Below, one piece after another: positions 38,465 through 51,538 of a stretch of DNA of 64,000 nt (position 1 is the first letter of the stretch; every line of letters starts with the position of its first letter). The notes under the pieces are model-generated. The model saw only the letters and a program-made list of their open reading frames with translations. It was not told the origin of the DNA and ran no database searches. Origin of the DNA: Chrysogorgia sp. JL179-B06 (Eukaryota > Cnidaria > Anthozoa > Scleralcyonacea > Chrysogorgiidae). A program made the position numbers and the translations under genes. The DNA lies in the NCBI GenBank assembly GCA_035772405.1, contig JAYKKM010000378.1, forward strand, positions 2,618,501 through 2,682,500, in the 5' to 3' direction.

Positions 38465-38628
38465 ATATATAGCAAAGTGAAAAGGTGGTAAACTGCCAAT
38501 AATTTAGTGACGAGATACTGACGTTTCGAGCGGAGCCATTCATACTCTTATGAAGGGCTCCGCTCGAAACGTCAGTATCTCGTCACTAAATTCTTGGCAG
38601 TTTACCACCTTTTCACTTTGCTATATAT
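38465..38628. mobile_element. Foldback element
   Basis: Arms of about 73 bp (ATATATAGCAAAGTGAAAAG to its complement, through GACGTTTCGAGCGGAGCC) around an 18-base centre; one-base indel in the arms. Confidence 0.85.
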
Positions 38629-38810
38629 TCAAAACACTATCTACGCAGCACTCTACTTATTTATTATATAGATGGGAGTGTTTTACTAAGAAATATGCAG
38701 TGACATATTTTCCATATCCTCAGTAGTGAAGATATCGATCACATGATTAAACATTTTCCCACCTTTTGCATTGAATCTATATAATAAAAAGAAAATTACA
38801 AGATGGCTTG

Positions 38811-38915
38811 AAGATATGAATTTTATCTTCGAGTGGTGAAAACAATATTTTACTTATTCGCTGCGCTCATTCGTAAAATATTGTTTTCACCACTTGAAGA
38901 TAAAATTCATATCTT
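38811..38915. mobile_element. Foldback element
   Basis: Arms of about 43 bp (AAGATATGAATTTTATCTTC / GAAGATAAAATTCATATCTT) around TTATTCGCTGCGCTCATTC. Confidence 0.85.
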
Positions 38916-39194
38916 TGCACCACCGTGTAATATCCTCTATATATTTAACTGCTTAAGTTTTGTTTGATAATAACTATGCAGGGCTTTATCTGAGAGAAAA
39001 TAACACTCATGCTAGATTGAGATGCTGAGTCAATGATACTGTAAATGTATTATAATACTGTATAAACACACATGCATGAATACCCTCACCAAACGGACAG
39101 ATATGCTGCAGATATATGGAACAGCACTGCATAACATATGTAACCATATCTGCAGAAAACTATATGTTACATATCTGCTTGGGGACTGGGACTG

Positions 39195-39698
39195 ATGGCG
39201 AATGAACGTGTTTCCATCGGGCTCTGTAATATGTTTGTTTTTATCGCTTGTTTAGTGAGTTATATTTGTGTGTCTAGTTCCTACAGCTCTTCGAATGTGG
39301 TCTTTTATAGACAACGATATTCGTCTTTGCCATTCATCAAGTGTAAGAGCCGTATGTCACCTTTGAAATTTGCAGTTGTAAAATGGAGTAAACATGGTGG
39401 GTCTACACTCGCTTTGCCTGGCAATAACACCTTTGATGTTCTTTACGAGCCTGAAAATGTTCTGCTGCTGCTTTCCTGTGGCGATATTGAACCTCATCCT
39501 GGACCTTCGAACTCTATGGAATCCGAATTACAACTTTCTCGAACTGACAGCAATACAAGGATTTCGTATTCATCATGTAAACTTATGCAAATCGCCCAAC
39601 AACCAAGTGATGCACATAATTTATTCAATAGTAATGTGATATTTCAAAACATTTTATCATCATGTGGAATTTCTCGCCACCATTTCCATAAACAATAA
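39195..39698 (+). pseudogene. LINE N-terminal region with signal-like segment and 2A-like motif
   Basis: A hydrophobic segment (residues 12-30) is followed by a cysteine/serine-rich stretch and, at residues 91-104, LLLSCGDIEPHPGP. This resembles the 2A 'stop-carry on' consensus D-x-E-x-N-P-G-P, but with His for Asn. 2A-like motifs occur at the front of some non-LTR element proteins. The frame ends at 39698 and the endonuclease continues in another frame, so a frameshift separates them. Confidence 0.7.
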
Positions 39699-41256
39699 TC
39701 GTACTCTACCTGTCCGTTGTACTTCCATAAACAGACGACCTTCTCATTTTGGTAAGGTGTCTACTGTTACCTCTAGATCGAACTTGAGGAATTGTTTGCA
39801 AATCTATCCACCTATACCTGACCATGATAACCAAGAGAATCAAATTAGTTATCCATCTCAAGCCGAATACAAAGAGAACAATGGTGTTAATGGCATTTTT
39901 TCAATAGCAACTATTCGTCCTAACTTGATGCGTCGCCACAAAAACAATGATCGTTTCGCTTGCCGGACCAACCTTATCAGCATTCAACGTTCATCTATGC
40001 CAGTCTCTACTGAAAGGAAAAAACCTAATCTTCCCGCTTTCTTTCCGACTAATATTCGCTCACTTCTGCCTAAATTAGACGAACTCTCAGCTACATTTGA
40101 AGTTCTATCTACAGAAGTAGCAATTATTACGGAAAGCTGGCTGCATTCTGGAATTGATAACAGCCTACTTTCCATTCCGGGATACTCGTTGCACCGGAAA
40201 GACAGGTTTGAAAGTCGTGGCGGTGGTGTCTGTGCATATATCTCAAATAATATACCATGTAAACGAAGACTAGACTTGGAGAGCCCCCCTTTCGAGTGTA
40301 TTTGGCTTTGGCTACGCCCCCACCGTCTACCACGCCCTGTTTCTTGTTTTATAATCTGCGGAGTATATTGTCCTCCAGATAAATCCATCCAGGAGCAAAA
40401 AGACCTAATACAATATATTGTTGATACTGTTGATACAGTCCGTTCTTCTTCACCAGATTGTGGTGTTGTAGTCCTTGGTGATTTTAACAAGATTGACATC
40501 TCTGATTTAAAATATCACCTCAATCTTATACAAGTTGTTAAAGACTCCACTAGGGGCTCGTCAATCCTTGATCTTATCATAACTAACTGTAGTCATATGT
40601 ACAACTCACCAGTATGTACTGCTCCCCTGGGATCGTCGGACCACTGTGTAATATCTTGGAAACCCCTTGACAATTACGCCAGTTCTACCTTTTCTCACGC
40701 GCATAAGAGATGCCAATTACGACGATATGCAAAATCCTCGCTGGATGCCTTTGGCAGGTGGGTCAGTCAGCATTGCTGGTTTAAGCGTGCGGAGGACTTA
40801 GCGTCTGTTGATACCATGGTGATTTCTTTTACGCGGGATCTTATAGAAGCTAGAGATACCTTCTTTCCTGTAAAGTCCGTAAAAATCCATCACACAGACA
40901 GACCATGGATGACGTCATCAATCAAACAACTTATTCTGGACAGACAACGTGCATACCATTCTGGACATGTCGAACAGTGGAGGTGTCTCAAGAATAAAGT
41001 GTGCGATGTAATTTGCCAAAGAAAGAAGAGCTACTACCGAGATAAGGTACAACATCTTAAGACTAGTAACCCACGTAAATGGTGGAACACTATTAATAAA
41101 ATCTCTGGTAAATCTAGTGATAAAACGCCGATTAGTTACGAAGATAAGAATGGGAATATCCTGTCTGGAGCTAAACTAGCAGAAAGACTTAACACCTTTT
41201 ATATATCGCTGGTTATTTCCCTACACCATGGAAGGACTCCCTTATCGCCCCAATAG
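39664..41256 (+). pseudogene. LINE apurinic endonuclease domain
   Basis: About 530 codons. The endonuclease runs from FFPTNIRSLLPK through ITESWL, the RGGGVCAYI strand, VLGDFN, and ends with the SSDHCVISW active-site motif, so the expected Asn, Glu, Asp and His positions are present. A linker and the start of the reverse transcriptase (LNTFYIS) follow, and then the frame is lost. Confidence 0.85.
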
Positions 41257-42491
41257 CAAAAGTCTCACCGGTCGCCTGTGATAGTGACTTAAGACCTATA
41301 GCGCTAACGTCCTGTGTATCCAAGATCCAAGAAGATTTCGCTGTGAAGTGGCTCATTGATGACGTACAACATATGATTGATCCTCAACAATTTGGTTGCC
41401 TGAAAGGTACTTCAACGACTTTCTGTCTACTAGACATGCTTGAGAATTGGCTGTCCTCTTTGGACCAACCTCGATCCTACCTTAGAGTATGCTATCTAGA
41501 TTTTAGCAAGGCTTTCGATCATATAGACCACAATATTTTGGTTGACAAACTTCTTCAACTTGGAGTGAGAAGATCACTGGTTCACTGGATTTGCAGCTTT
41601 CTTTCTGGTAGGCGCCAGGCCGTTAAATTAGAACATTTTATTTATAAATGGGAGACCACCCATGCTGGGGTCCCTCTGGGAACCAAACTTGGACCAATCC
41701 TCTTTTTGGCAATGATAAATGATCTCGCCACAAAGTTCTCCATGACGTCTTCCCACTGGAAATACGTTGACGATGTGACCATATCCGAGGTTCTTTCTGC
41801 AGGCGATGTCTCCAGCATGCAACGTGATTTGGACTTAATAACGAGCTGGGCCTGGGATAACAATATGAATTTGAATCCAAAGAAATGTAAAGAAATGGTG
41901 ATCTGCCCGCTGAAATCCGTTCCTGACATCGCACCTCTTACTGTAAATGGGCTTCCTTTAGAGAAGGTGATATCTTACAAAGTACTCGGGGTAATAATAA
42001 GTGACACGCTAAAGTGGAACGAAAACACTCAGCAGATTATAACAAAGGCTTCAAAGAGACTGTATATGCTGAGGGTGTTAAAGCGAGCTGGAATTCCACC
42101 TCATGATCTTGTTCATATTTATTACGCGCTTATTAGGTCGGTTCTTGAATACTGCTGTACCACATGGACAACCACTATTCCTTACTATCTCAAGGACAAA
42201 ATTGAAATGGTGCAGAAGCGCGCTATGAGGATTATTCATCCCCAGACCCACTATTCCGACGCCCTTACTCTTTCTCAATGCACCCGTCTGGATGGTAGGA
42301 GGGAAGAAATTTGCAATAAAGTTCTTCACCAAATTAAACAATCAAATTCGCAATTAAACCATTTGTTACCTCCTATGCGTTCACAATGTCACAATTACAA
42401 CCTACGCAATCGTTCAGCTCTAGCTTTGCCTAGATGCCGTACTAACAGATATAAAGATAGCTTTTTTCCTGCATACAGAACTTTTATATGA
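41209..42491 (+). pseudogene. LINE reverse transcriptase
   Basis: From PWKDSLIAPI through DLRPIALTS, QFGCLKGTST, YLDFSKAFD, GVPLGTKLGP and the catalytic YVDD (near 41764), to the C-terminal thumb. A deletion with a frame change at about 41209 removes part of the region before motif 1. The core motifs are otherwise readable. Confidence 0.88.
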
Positions 42492-42869
42492 CCTTTTTTA
42501 CTTTGTATAATAGATTTTTAATTAATTTTTAATTGTTAGACCAGTACCTTGTTTTTACCATTTTTGTAAAATAACTTGTTGTAAACATAATGTATTTCAC
42601 CTTCGGGTGCCAGTTTATGTTGTATTAAACCATTCATTCATTCATTCATTCATCTCTGCAACAGATATATCTGTCACAGATATGTGACAGATACTGTTTA
42701 AAAGCTGGTAATACAAATCTGTCATGTTTAATACACATCATAAAAAATTGATAGCTAGTAACCCAAACCAAAATCCATTTATGTATACCAATGTATTTAT
42801 TGACGAATCACAACTACATTCTCCATTTAAAGATGAAATGGTAAATATATAATAGACAACTGATAGGCC

Positions 42870-43027
42870 AGTTCACACACTCCAATTTGTTGGATCAGAT
42901 TCTTCTCCTGATGCATATGATCTACCGACAAGAATAACTGACTAACTTTTGTATGTTCATATACAAAGTAAATCAGATACATCAGGAGAATTAAACTTGA
43001 CTAATTGGACCATGTGAACAGGCCTTT
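42870..43027. mobile_element. MITE with GGCC..GTTCACA ends
   Basis: Terminal inverted repeats AGGCCAGTTCACACACTCCA and its imperfect complement TGGACCATGTGAACAGGCCT. Similar ends occur at 57793-57946. The hAT-like appearance is tentative. Confidence 0.6.
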
Positions 43028-43029
43028 CA

Positions 43030-44265
43030 ATATAGGCACTTACATATATTTAATTAATTTACACTAAAATAAATAAACTGAAATTCTTAATGTTTTTAAA
43101 AATATCACATGTAACACATGTTGTCAGTGTTACTTGAGGCTTTCCCAATAAATTTACAACAAAATATACAAAAATGACGACTAATATCAGAATAAAGATA
43201 TCTTTTTTAATTGTAACAATTGTAACAATGTCAAGCAAAGACACAGGTATTTAAGAAAAAGGCTTTATTTACATACATGACATTCAATTTTTACAGTTGA
43301 TTCCCATATTACCGTACTTACAGTAAGCATATTATTAAGTTAATCAAGAACATGTAAATAAACTATTATTCAGAAACTAGCAATGATAGCCAATTAAATA
43401 AATTATAAACTCTACATCAAAGACAACATATTGTATCAATAAAATAAATAGAAGTAATTTCTGTGAAGTTGATCGTCCAGGTTGTTGTAGTCTTGAGAAA
43501 GACATTGTTTACTACAGTAATAGTATACTTTTAAATTAGAACTGACAATCAACTTTGTTAGTTCCTAAGCTTCGAACAATGGATTACAAGACGACCTGTC
43601 AAAACCATGTCATCTTTTGTTATAAGCATGAGAACTGCGAACACTGATTGGTCAGTTTTAATTAACAAATATATAGACTTTTGTAATCATGCCCTCGGTT
43701 AGTCAATTTGTGCAGTGACTATACTGTAAATAATAATGGTAAACCTATTTTCTCTATAAATTAAATTTAAACACTACATGCACAGTTTGTTATTTAGAGT
43801 ACATCTTACTTCTATGTTTTGCCATAAATGTTATTATTTCTGGATCATCTTGTAGACAGCTTTTGATTACTATTTGAAGAATGGTTTCAACAATGTTTGC
43901 CATCTGTTCAATATTGGGTCTATCTTAAATTGAAATTCAAAAATTATTCTCCAGCAATATAGTTAATACCACACTTTTTCCAAGTCACCGACACAGATAT
44001 TTAAGATTAATTTTAGACCAATGTTATTAATATCCAGTATTATAACAACTAAAATATTATATTACAGAACATGTATATAAATTCTGAAATATTTATGAAA
44101 TACATGCAACAACCTCTATACACAGCATTACAATTCCACCAATTTATATATTTAATACACCTGCACTTTTTTCACATAAAACATGATAATACATATACAA
44201 CCATATATGTACAGTATATAAATTCTGAATCACAGTTAGTGATCAAACATGTATAATATACAATT
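43030..44265. other. No gene seen
   Basis: AT-rich intronic sequence; no convincing frame, RNA or repeat structure recognised. Confidence 0.5.
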
Positions 44266-44289
44266 GGTAATATTTGGCATTTCACTTGA

Positions 44290-44619
44290 TCAAACTACAT
44301 GTTGAAAGGATTTATGGTGAAGGAAAATTTTGCTTTTCATCCTGCGGGAGTTACTCAGAAATCTAAGTTCTTGTTTAAATTTTCCGACAATCTGGAGGTT
44401 GTTTGGATTGTGCGTTATTACCAATGGAAGTGTATTGTTGTTTTTTGGTGTTTTCTTTGTTGCTTTCTCGATGCCTTTCGTGATTATTTTTCTTGGATAA
44501 TTTTGTTTTTCTAAAAAATTTTCAAGATCTGTTAATCGTCTTTCCCGCACGTCTGGTTTTGAGACAATACAGGATATTGGTCTTGCAAGGGAGTAAGGAA
44601 TGTTTTGTAAGAGCAACAT
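44290..44619 (-). pseudogene. Penelope-like element fragment
   Basis: On minus: NIPYSLARPISCIV, RERRLTDLENFLEKQNYP, IITKGIEKA, LPLVITHNPNN. This run is characteristic of the region after the reverse transcriptase core in Penelope-like elements. It joins abruptly to the GGATTTATGGTGAAGG sequence seen in the SINE array, so the element or the array has captured part of the other. Confidence 0.7.
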
Positions 44620-44750
44620 GCGAAAACGTTAGTGCAATAAAGTTTTTAAAAATGAGTGGTTAATCTACTTCTTATTTCATCTTCAACGTTTGCCAACCAA
44701 TAAATTTTGATTATCTATTTTACTTGTGTTTTAACACTTCAAACACTTTT

Positions 44751-44793
<43 letters not shown>

Positions 44794-45099
44794 CTAGAAA
44801 TACGTATACGCAACAGCCCCTCGCCCGCTTGCTGTTTGACATTGTTATAGCTTATAGTGGCTTATATGGTACTTCTTTTACTTGAATTAGATAATAGCCC
44901 ATTCATTTGTCAGACTGAATAAATAATTTCCAGTGGACAATATTGCTGAAATTTTTGTATTGTCTGAATTTAATTGTTTCATAGAACATCAAACTAAATA
45001 CATGAAGCCAAAGGCTGCTGAAACTTGAAGGAAGAATGTGCATCTTTATCATACAATGGCTGTGCCCTTTAAAAATATCAAATAGGTTGTACAAATAGG

Positions 45100-45426
45100 T
45101 TGTACATTCAAATTGAATCCACAATTTGGACTACTGTGATGTCGAGCTGGCATGGATGTGAATATAACTTAATATTTGATGCTCTTGAGAAGTCTCAATG
45201 CAGGGCAGGGAAACTGATCATTCCTAACTCAGGACTTGAAACTGATCAGTTAATAGAAATCCTAGGATTGGTACCTTTTGTAATTAGAAGAAAGATACAT
45301 TGTGTAATGCTAGATAAGAAATTATGTGAAGGCATTTTAACATCATATCTAAAGAACTATATTCCATATCTCAATGAGTCTGTTCATCATACATGTTGTA
45401 GCACCATTATCAATTACCTTAATTGA
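45100..45426 (+). pseudogene. LINE reverse transcriptase C-terminal fragment
   Basis: Reads WHGCEYNLIFDALEKSQCRA, KLIIPNSGL, LGLVPFVIRRKIH, and YLKNYIPYL, a non-LTR thumb-region pattern. A related, more decayed copy is on minus at 62656-62841. Confidence 0.7.
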
Positions 45427-46787
45427 CAATATGTGCAGGATATATAACTTTTGAGTTAAAAAGAGTTTTTGTAACATATTGTACTGTACATATATGAATA
45501 TATGTGTTTATATTTGTAATAACTTTAGTTTGTTAGGAAACAATTAAGACCACCATATATTGATACCAGTGTTAAATGAAGGGGCTATCCTGTATAAATA
45601 TTATTGTATTATTATTGTTAATAATAATAATAATAATAATAATTATCATAATAATTATAATAATAATAATAACAATAATGCCTAGCTAATGCAGATTGCA
45701 GATACCATATTTTGATGGTTATTAATGCAAAAGCCATGTAACAAAGCACATGGCATTGGACTTGTAGTTATAGTATCTAAATTATATATCACCATGCATG
45801 CACAGATATAACAACCTATATTGAGGATGACATGTCAATTTGATACTTGTTGACAATGATCTAGCTGACACAGCACTTGTTCAATCCCTTTAAAAATTTC
45901 TGCTGACATATTTAGTGTCAACATACCCAATGTCAACATAATCCTATATAAGCTGTATTTTACATTACAAGCCTTAAGGACCAGCATTGTCCAAGCTTAT
46001 TAACAAACACAATAAGTTGTGGTGCAGTAGGCCATCTACTATAGTCCTAACATGTTCCGTAATGGATGGAGTAAACAAACATTATTTCTGGAATACATAC
46101 CAGTTTACAATACATGGACGTCAATTAAGCTATTAACCATGATTAAGCTGATGTCATGATTAAGCTGACGTCCTATACCCAGGTGAAAAAATTGTATCCT
46201 TCTGATTGCTAGCGACTGCCTCTAACCATAGGCATCAAGAGTCAGATGGAGAGAGAAGGTTACAATGATGTACTGATTTGAATGATATATAATTATCAGG
46301 ACCGGATATAGATATGTGGAGGCCTTGGGCAGCCTTCAATAGTGGAGGCTCCCTAAAACTTAGAATACTAAAATGACGACAAAACATATTTACAGTCACC
46401 CATAAAGTATATTTTTCAAATACTAATAATCTGAATAAAAACGTACATGTATAAACATCATGATCAATCTACATAAGAATCTGGTTCCTATGTTTCAAGT
46501 GTAAAGAATCTGAATAAGCTAACAGCAGATCTATAAACTGTATATACTACCATTCAGGTAGGCACTCACAAATACATTTTTCCTTACAATTTTTTCCCAT
46601 GAAAAATGTGGAAGCCCCCTGGTTGTGGAGGCCTCTGGGCAACTTTCCAGTGATGCCCATTGGTAAATCCGGCCCTGAAAATTATACTGCCTATGCGGCA
46701 GTCACTATATATCAGTAATGCACATAGGTATATACATATTTCAATTGAATCAGTACATCATTGTAACCTTCACTCTGCATCTGAGTC

Positions 46788-46950
46788 TTGGGTAGCTCAA
46801 TGGTTAGAGGTTCAATTCAGGTTCAATTCCTGTCCGGGACTAAGAATAATTTTTCTGAGAATATGAGCTTGCATAACAATCATCCATGTATCGTATGTCT
46901 CATACTCCGAGCTCTCCCTTATTCACTGCAGCAGTGTATATATTAACACT
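46788..46950 (+). mobile_element. tRNA-derived SINE
   Basis: GGGTAGCTCAATGGTTAGAG (A box) and GGTTCAATTCCTG (B box), then the same body and end as 26962-27150. Confidence 0.7.
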
Positions 46951-47209
46951 GACAAGTATAGTACAGTACTGTAATGCTGGTTTATGCTACAAAATTGTAG
47001 ACCAGGCCAAGGTTGTATAAACCCCAGTTTTGTCTACATGTTTTTGCGCCCTACTAAACTACCAGTACTGTATAGGCTAATTCACATTTTTAAATTGTTA
47101 CACGATAAGTACAAACTTTAAACTTGCACTAGGCGATTGTGATCTTTCGTTGGCTTTCCAATGGTATATAGCATAAATCTCTCTGTTAAGTATTTAAAAA
47201 TGTATATAG

Positions 47210-49858
47210 GACAGCTTACTAACCTTTTTGCCTAAGTCATATATTGACGAATTTGAGATTCTTGCCTAAATCAGGTCTCCAGGGTATGATGTAACTCATG
47301 AATATTGCCTATGTCATTTAGCCAATCAGATGTTGGCGAAAATGAGCAGGAACTTGAAGAGACACAACCTGAAATTGTAAGTGTTGATGTCATGATGTGT
47401 TATTAAAATATAAATGTGTTATTAATTTTTCAGACTGCAACATTTTAGTTGCAATTTCTGTTGTTTGTTTGTTGATGGGCCTAGAACTAGTAATTCTCAC
47501 TATTGTTGATAATAACGATGTTTATTATATTCCTTTCATTGAAAATGCACACATTTTCTGTATGATTATCTAGCCTGAGAATATTGGTGGGGAATCAAAA
47601 AGGCACAAACATGCACAGTCAAACAAATGGAAACACAATGTGTCCAAGAACAAACGTCTGAGATGTGTGCCTTATTTGAACAAAAAAGGACACACAAAAA
47701 GAGTAAGAAGCTTGGACCACGCTGCACTTCAGGATTCTGCAGGAAATCGTCCCTCTGTGATTGTGATGCAATCAACGAGGAACAACAAAAATTGATCTTT
47801 CAAAATTTCTGGGCAAAGGAGACGTGGTCGGAACGATGGTCGTATATTCAAACACTTTTTTCCAAGGTAAACACATATTTCATTGACATTGCTTTTCGGA
47901 AATGCAATTTATTGACCAATTTCTGCATTCCTATAAGTAAACTCCATCTGGTAAACCAGGAAAGGTATACAACTTAGTGTACCTGAACTGTTTTTTTATA
48001 ACAATAAAAATATGCATCATACTAAAAATAGATTTATTGTATACCAGAAAGATCTGAAAATATAGCAGTTTGTTTTTGTTGTCTAGACTCTGTGAAACAA
48101 TCAAAAACTGACAATGCAGTTGGTTCCCGAAGGCATTGTTCCTTTCAGTGCAAACTGAAGCTGCCAAATGGAACTGAGAAACCTGTTTGCAAAACCATGT
48201 TTGCATCAACATTTGGTGTTCCAGGACGCACTGTGATGTCATGGTTGGATGAGTTTCGAGATGGAGCTGCGAATAAGAAAATAAATCTATCCAGACCTAA
48301 ATCAGGTTCGAAACACTGAATGAACTTTTTCAGATGTAGTTAAAACCATACTGTTTTAGCATAAATTTACAAATATTAAAATAAAATATTTTTTTGGTAA
48401 GACATGCACCATTTCAAAAGAAGATCAGACCTTCCTTACTAAGTGGCTTGAAGGCCTTCCAGTGGTACAATCCATTATTGTCGAAGCACACCATCATATC
48501 AGAATAAGAGATTCCTTGAACATGGTACAACTATTGTAAACCTTCATCGTGAATACCAGAAAGCCGCAGAAGAGGGTGGCTATAGATCTGTTTGTATTAA
48601 GATATTTAGCCAAACTTTTCATGAGCTGAATTATTCAGTTTTTATTCCACGAAAGGATCAATGTGATGTGTGTATCAGTACTAAACATGGAAACACAGAT
48701 GAGGCGATATACCAGGCACATATCCAAGCCAAGAATGAGGCGAGAGAAGAAAAAGCTAAGGATAAGAAGGATGAAAGTTCCAAAACATCTGTCAGGACGG
48801 TTGATGTTCAAGCTGTGCTTCTGAGTCCAAAAACAAAAGCAAGTGCCATGTATTACAAGACCAAACTACAGGTACATAACTTCAGCTTTTTCAATTTGAA
48901 GACCCGTGAAGGTTACTGTTATGTCTGGGATGAGACAGAATGTGATGTTAATAGTGAGGTATTCTCCCACCTGCAATACAAGCATTTTTCTGATGTCCTT
49001 GATGCCCACTCTGAAATTGAGGAGATAATAATTTGGAGTGATGGCTGTACGTACCAAAATCGACCTGGGCAACAGTTTGCTAGATCTTGCCATCAAACGA
49101 CGGGTCAGAATTGTCCAAAAGTATTTAGTTGTTGGTCATACCCAAATGGAAGTTGACAGCATGCATGCCACCATTTAGAAGAAACTTGTTGGTGATATCT
49201 ACTTGCCACATCATTATGTTCTTGTTATGGATTCAGCTCGCATGCGACCGTCACCATATTGTGTGAAGCAGATAACCCACGATGAGGTTTTGAAGCTAGA
49301 TGGCACCTACCTAACCAGCATTCGACCTGGGAAGAAAACAGGAGATCCCACTGTTTATAACCTCAGAGGTCTTCAGTTCCATTCTAGTGGTAGTATTGAC
49401 AACAAACTACATTTTTCAAACGATGCAATCTGGGAGAAATTACCGCAAAGGATCAGCCAACCAAGCCAGGTCTTCAAATGGTCCGTTACTTTCCGGAACG
49501 TTTGTCTATCACACTCCGGAAGTTTAATGATCTTCAAAGTATGAAGCATGTGATTCCACAGTGGGCACATGACTTTTATGACAAATTACCTCATCACAAT
49601 GTATAAGCATTCAAATTTGTCAACTGTGAAAACTGCCTATCTCATTTTAATATTTTTGCCTAAGTCATTCTAACTTGTGTAAATAGTTTTATGAAATATT
49701 TTTTTAATTATTCAAACAGTGTTTTTAAACTGTCTTGTATGAGGAGTATCCATAAAAAGAGGAAAATAAAGTTCACATTTAAAAAAAAGTTGTGATGTTT
49801 TTTCAAGTTTTCTCAAAATGCCTAAAAATGACTTAGGCAAAAAGGTTAGTAAGCTGTC
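47210..49858 (+). mobile_element. DNA transposon with 31-bp terminal repeats, broken
   Basis: Perfect 31-bp inverted repeats: GACAGCTTACTAACCTTTTT at the left and its complement at the right (49828-49858). Internal GCCTAAGTCAT motifs recur near both ends. It carries a transposase-like gene in pieces. No target duplication was visible by eye. Confidence 0.85.
47627..49544 (+). pseudogene. Transposase-like gene, fragmented
   Basis: Exon-like blocks: a cysteine cluster (RCTSGFCRKSSLCDC) with FQNFWAKETWSERW (47690-47866, followed by a GTAAAC donor); CKTMFASTFGVPGRTVMSWL (48187-48250); SHYC-type region with a frameshift near 48475; DQCDVC and YCYVWDETECD, then WSDGCTYQNR (49034-49063) as a likely catalytic region; MDSARMRPSPY and SIRPGKKTGDP (to 49353). 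The SDGCTYQN and RPGKK.GDP phrases occur in a widespread metazoan transposase-like family that I cannot name securely. Frameshifts and stops make it inactive. Confidence 0.65.
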
Positions 49859-50398
49859 TTTATTCATACGATAAAAATGTTGTTCTGCGTACTGTGTAGG
49901 CACTAGGTAGTGTTAGAAATACATGTAAGAAATCGTGTGTAAGAGGACTATTCAATTTCGATCGAAAGCCCTTCAAAGAGTGATTTCGTGATGTCTGATT
50001 GTTTTGTTTTTAGTCGCCATGACGCCATGCCAAAAGTGAAATGTTCCGACCACGATATCTTTTGAAGTTCTTACTCTAAGAACTTATTCTACATATCTAA
50101 TGAAAGCTTGATTAACAGCCTCTGACATACCTACAAAAATATTTTTGTAACTGATAGCTAACAGCTTGAAAAAAGCGACGACGCTTGGATATGATTGACA
50201 AACTCCGAGTAAATATTTTAGATATTCAGACGACGATATCTTTTGAACTACTAACTCTAGAAAATCATGCTATACATCAAATAAAAGTCTGAATAACATA
50301 CTCGAACGTGTTTGAAAAACTATCTTTGTAACTGATCAACAGGTTTAAAAAACCGAAAACGGGTTTACCTTTAGTTTTGACGACACGTATATAAAACT

Positions 50399-50756
50399 TG
50401 ATTTACGAACTTGACATCTTCCGACGACGATATATTGCATTTTAACTGCCTTTTCAGGATCTTTTTGAACACAAATCTTCATTCACCGTATAACCCGACA
50501 AAACACGTACTTTTCTTTTACGGTTTCATTTTAAATATTAATTCAAATGTAGATATTTACCATTTCTTTTTCCAGGGCCAAATTTTCCGATGCCGCGCAT
50601 GGGCCGTTGATCTTGAATATATGCAAATAAACTGGAACTGAAACTGAAAACGCTAGGATTCCCGTGATGAGGGACTAAACGCCGGTCGATATTAGCACCC
50701 TCGCCCAGGCCTTCGGCCGGCGCTTCGCGCCGGGCTTGGGGATAACAGTCGGGTCC
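50399..50756 (+). repeat. Dispersed repeat with twin TTCG hairpins, copy 1
   Basis: Shares about 350 bp with 51539-51895 and, inverted, with 60154-60363. It ends with GGCCTTCGGCC and GGCGCTTCGCGCC hairpins side by side. Confidence 0.8.
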
Positions 50757-51074
50757 CGCGCGTTTTAATAAACGTATTACATCGGTAACGGTAGCATACC
50801 GTAGAAGAAAACAGAGGACATGTCGTCTAAAACAACAAGGAAAAACAAATATTTTCATGGAGGTAGAAAATTGCCAGTCCTTGCAAGTAAATTTGGGTTT
50901 TGCAATGATAAAAATCAAACGAATTCGGTATGTCGATGGGCAAAAACCTGTTTCTGATAAAAACCCTGTGGGAAAAGTCAGAAACGGGAAAACCTGAGTG
51001 GGGACAAGATATATAGGCAGCAAGCTTCCCCACGAAGCACGGAACCACGCAAAGCATATGACTGCGTGATTGCA

Positions 51075-51476
51075 TACAGTACTGCTCAGAATTAACCTAA
51101 CGAAAAACGCGTTCGAAAAGCGTTCGGAACCCGTTCCGAACGCGGCCAGAGCGGGTTCCATCCTCTTTCCGAACGAGGTCGGAACGCGTTCCAAACAAAT
51201 TGGGAACGCAGATGGTTCGAATATCGTGACCATATCGGCCCCGTGTCGGCGAACTTCGCTGTTCTCCGAACTTTAGCATCATTATTCGACCTTGGTCTTA
51301 GAAATAGAATAATTACATTAAGGTGTTCTGGAGTTAAGATACAGAAAATTAAAGATCTACTTGAAGAGGAAGGTATTGAATCATCGAGATCTGCAGTTAG
51401 TTTTTTCTTTCTCGCTATCGACAAAGCGGTAGACTACAGGATGCTGCCCGCAGTGGACGAAAGCCGATCTTAAACT
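51075..51476 (+). pseudogene. Tc1/mariner transposase fragment
   Basis: Begins near TACAGTACTGCTCAGAATTA, like the start at 59576, suggesting a mariner-type end. The frame at 51290-51430 reads LRNRIITLRCSGVKIQKIKD, LEEEGIESSRSAV, a paired helix-turn-helix like the DNA-binding half of Tc1/mariner transposases. The DDE/D part is missing. Confidence 0.6.
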
Positions 51477-51538
51477 TGGAGCAATTAAAATATGTAGACA
51501 ACAAAATGAAAGAGAACGACGATTTACGAACTTGATTT

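Larger units (their letters stand above)
39195..42653 (+). mobile_element. CR1/L2-like LINE, nearly full length but broken
   Basis: Holds an N-terminal region with a 2A-like motif, an apurinic endonuclease domain and a reverse transcriptase, then a 3' UTR ending in (CATT)n (42631-42653). The coding sequence is in three overlapping or displaced frames, so it is inactive. Confidence 0.9.
44790..47050 (+). repeat. Dispersed 2-kb segment, copy 1
   Basis: Matches 61440-63290 in inverted orientation over many blocks, e.g. CAACAGCCCCTCGCCC at the start, GGGGCTATCCTGTATAAAT and ATGCAGATTGCAGATACCAT in the middle, and the SINE near the end. It contains a LINE fragment, (AAT)n and a SINE. Its nature (DNA transposon or duplicated segment) is unclear. 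Confidence 0.7.
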
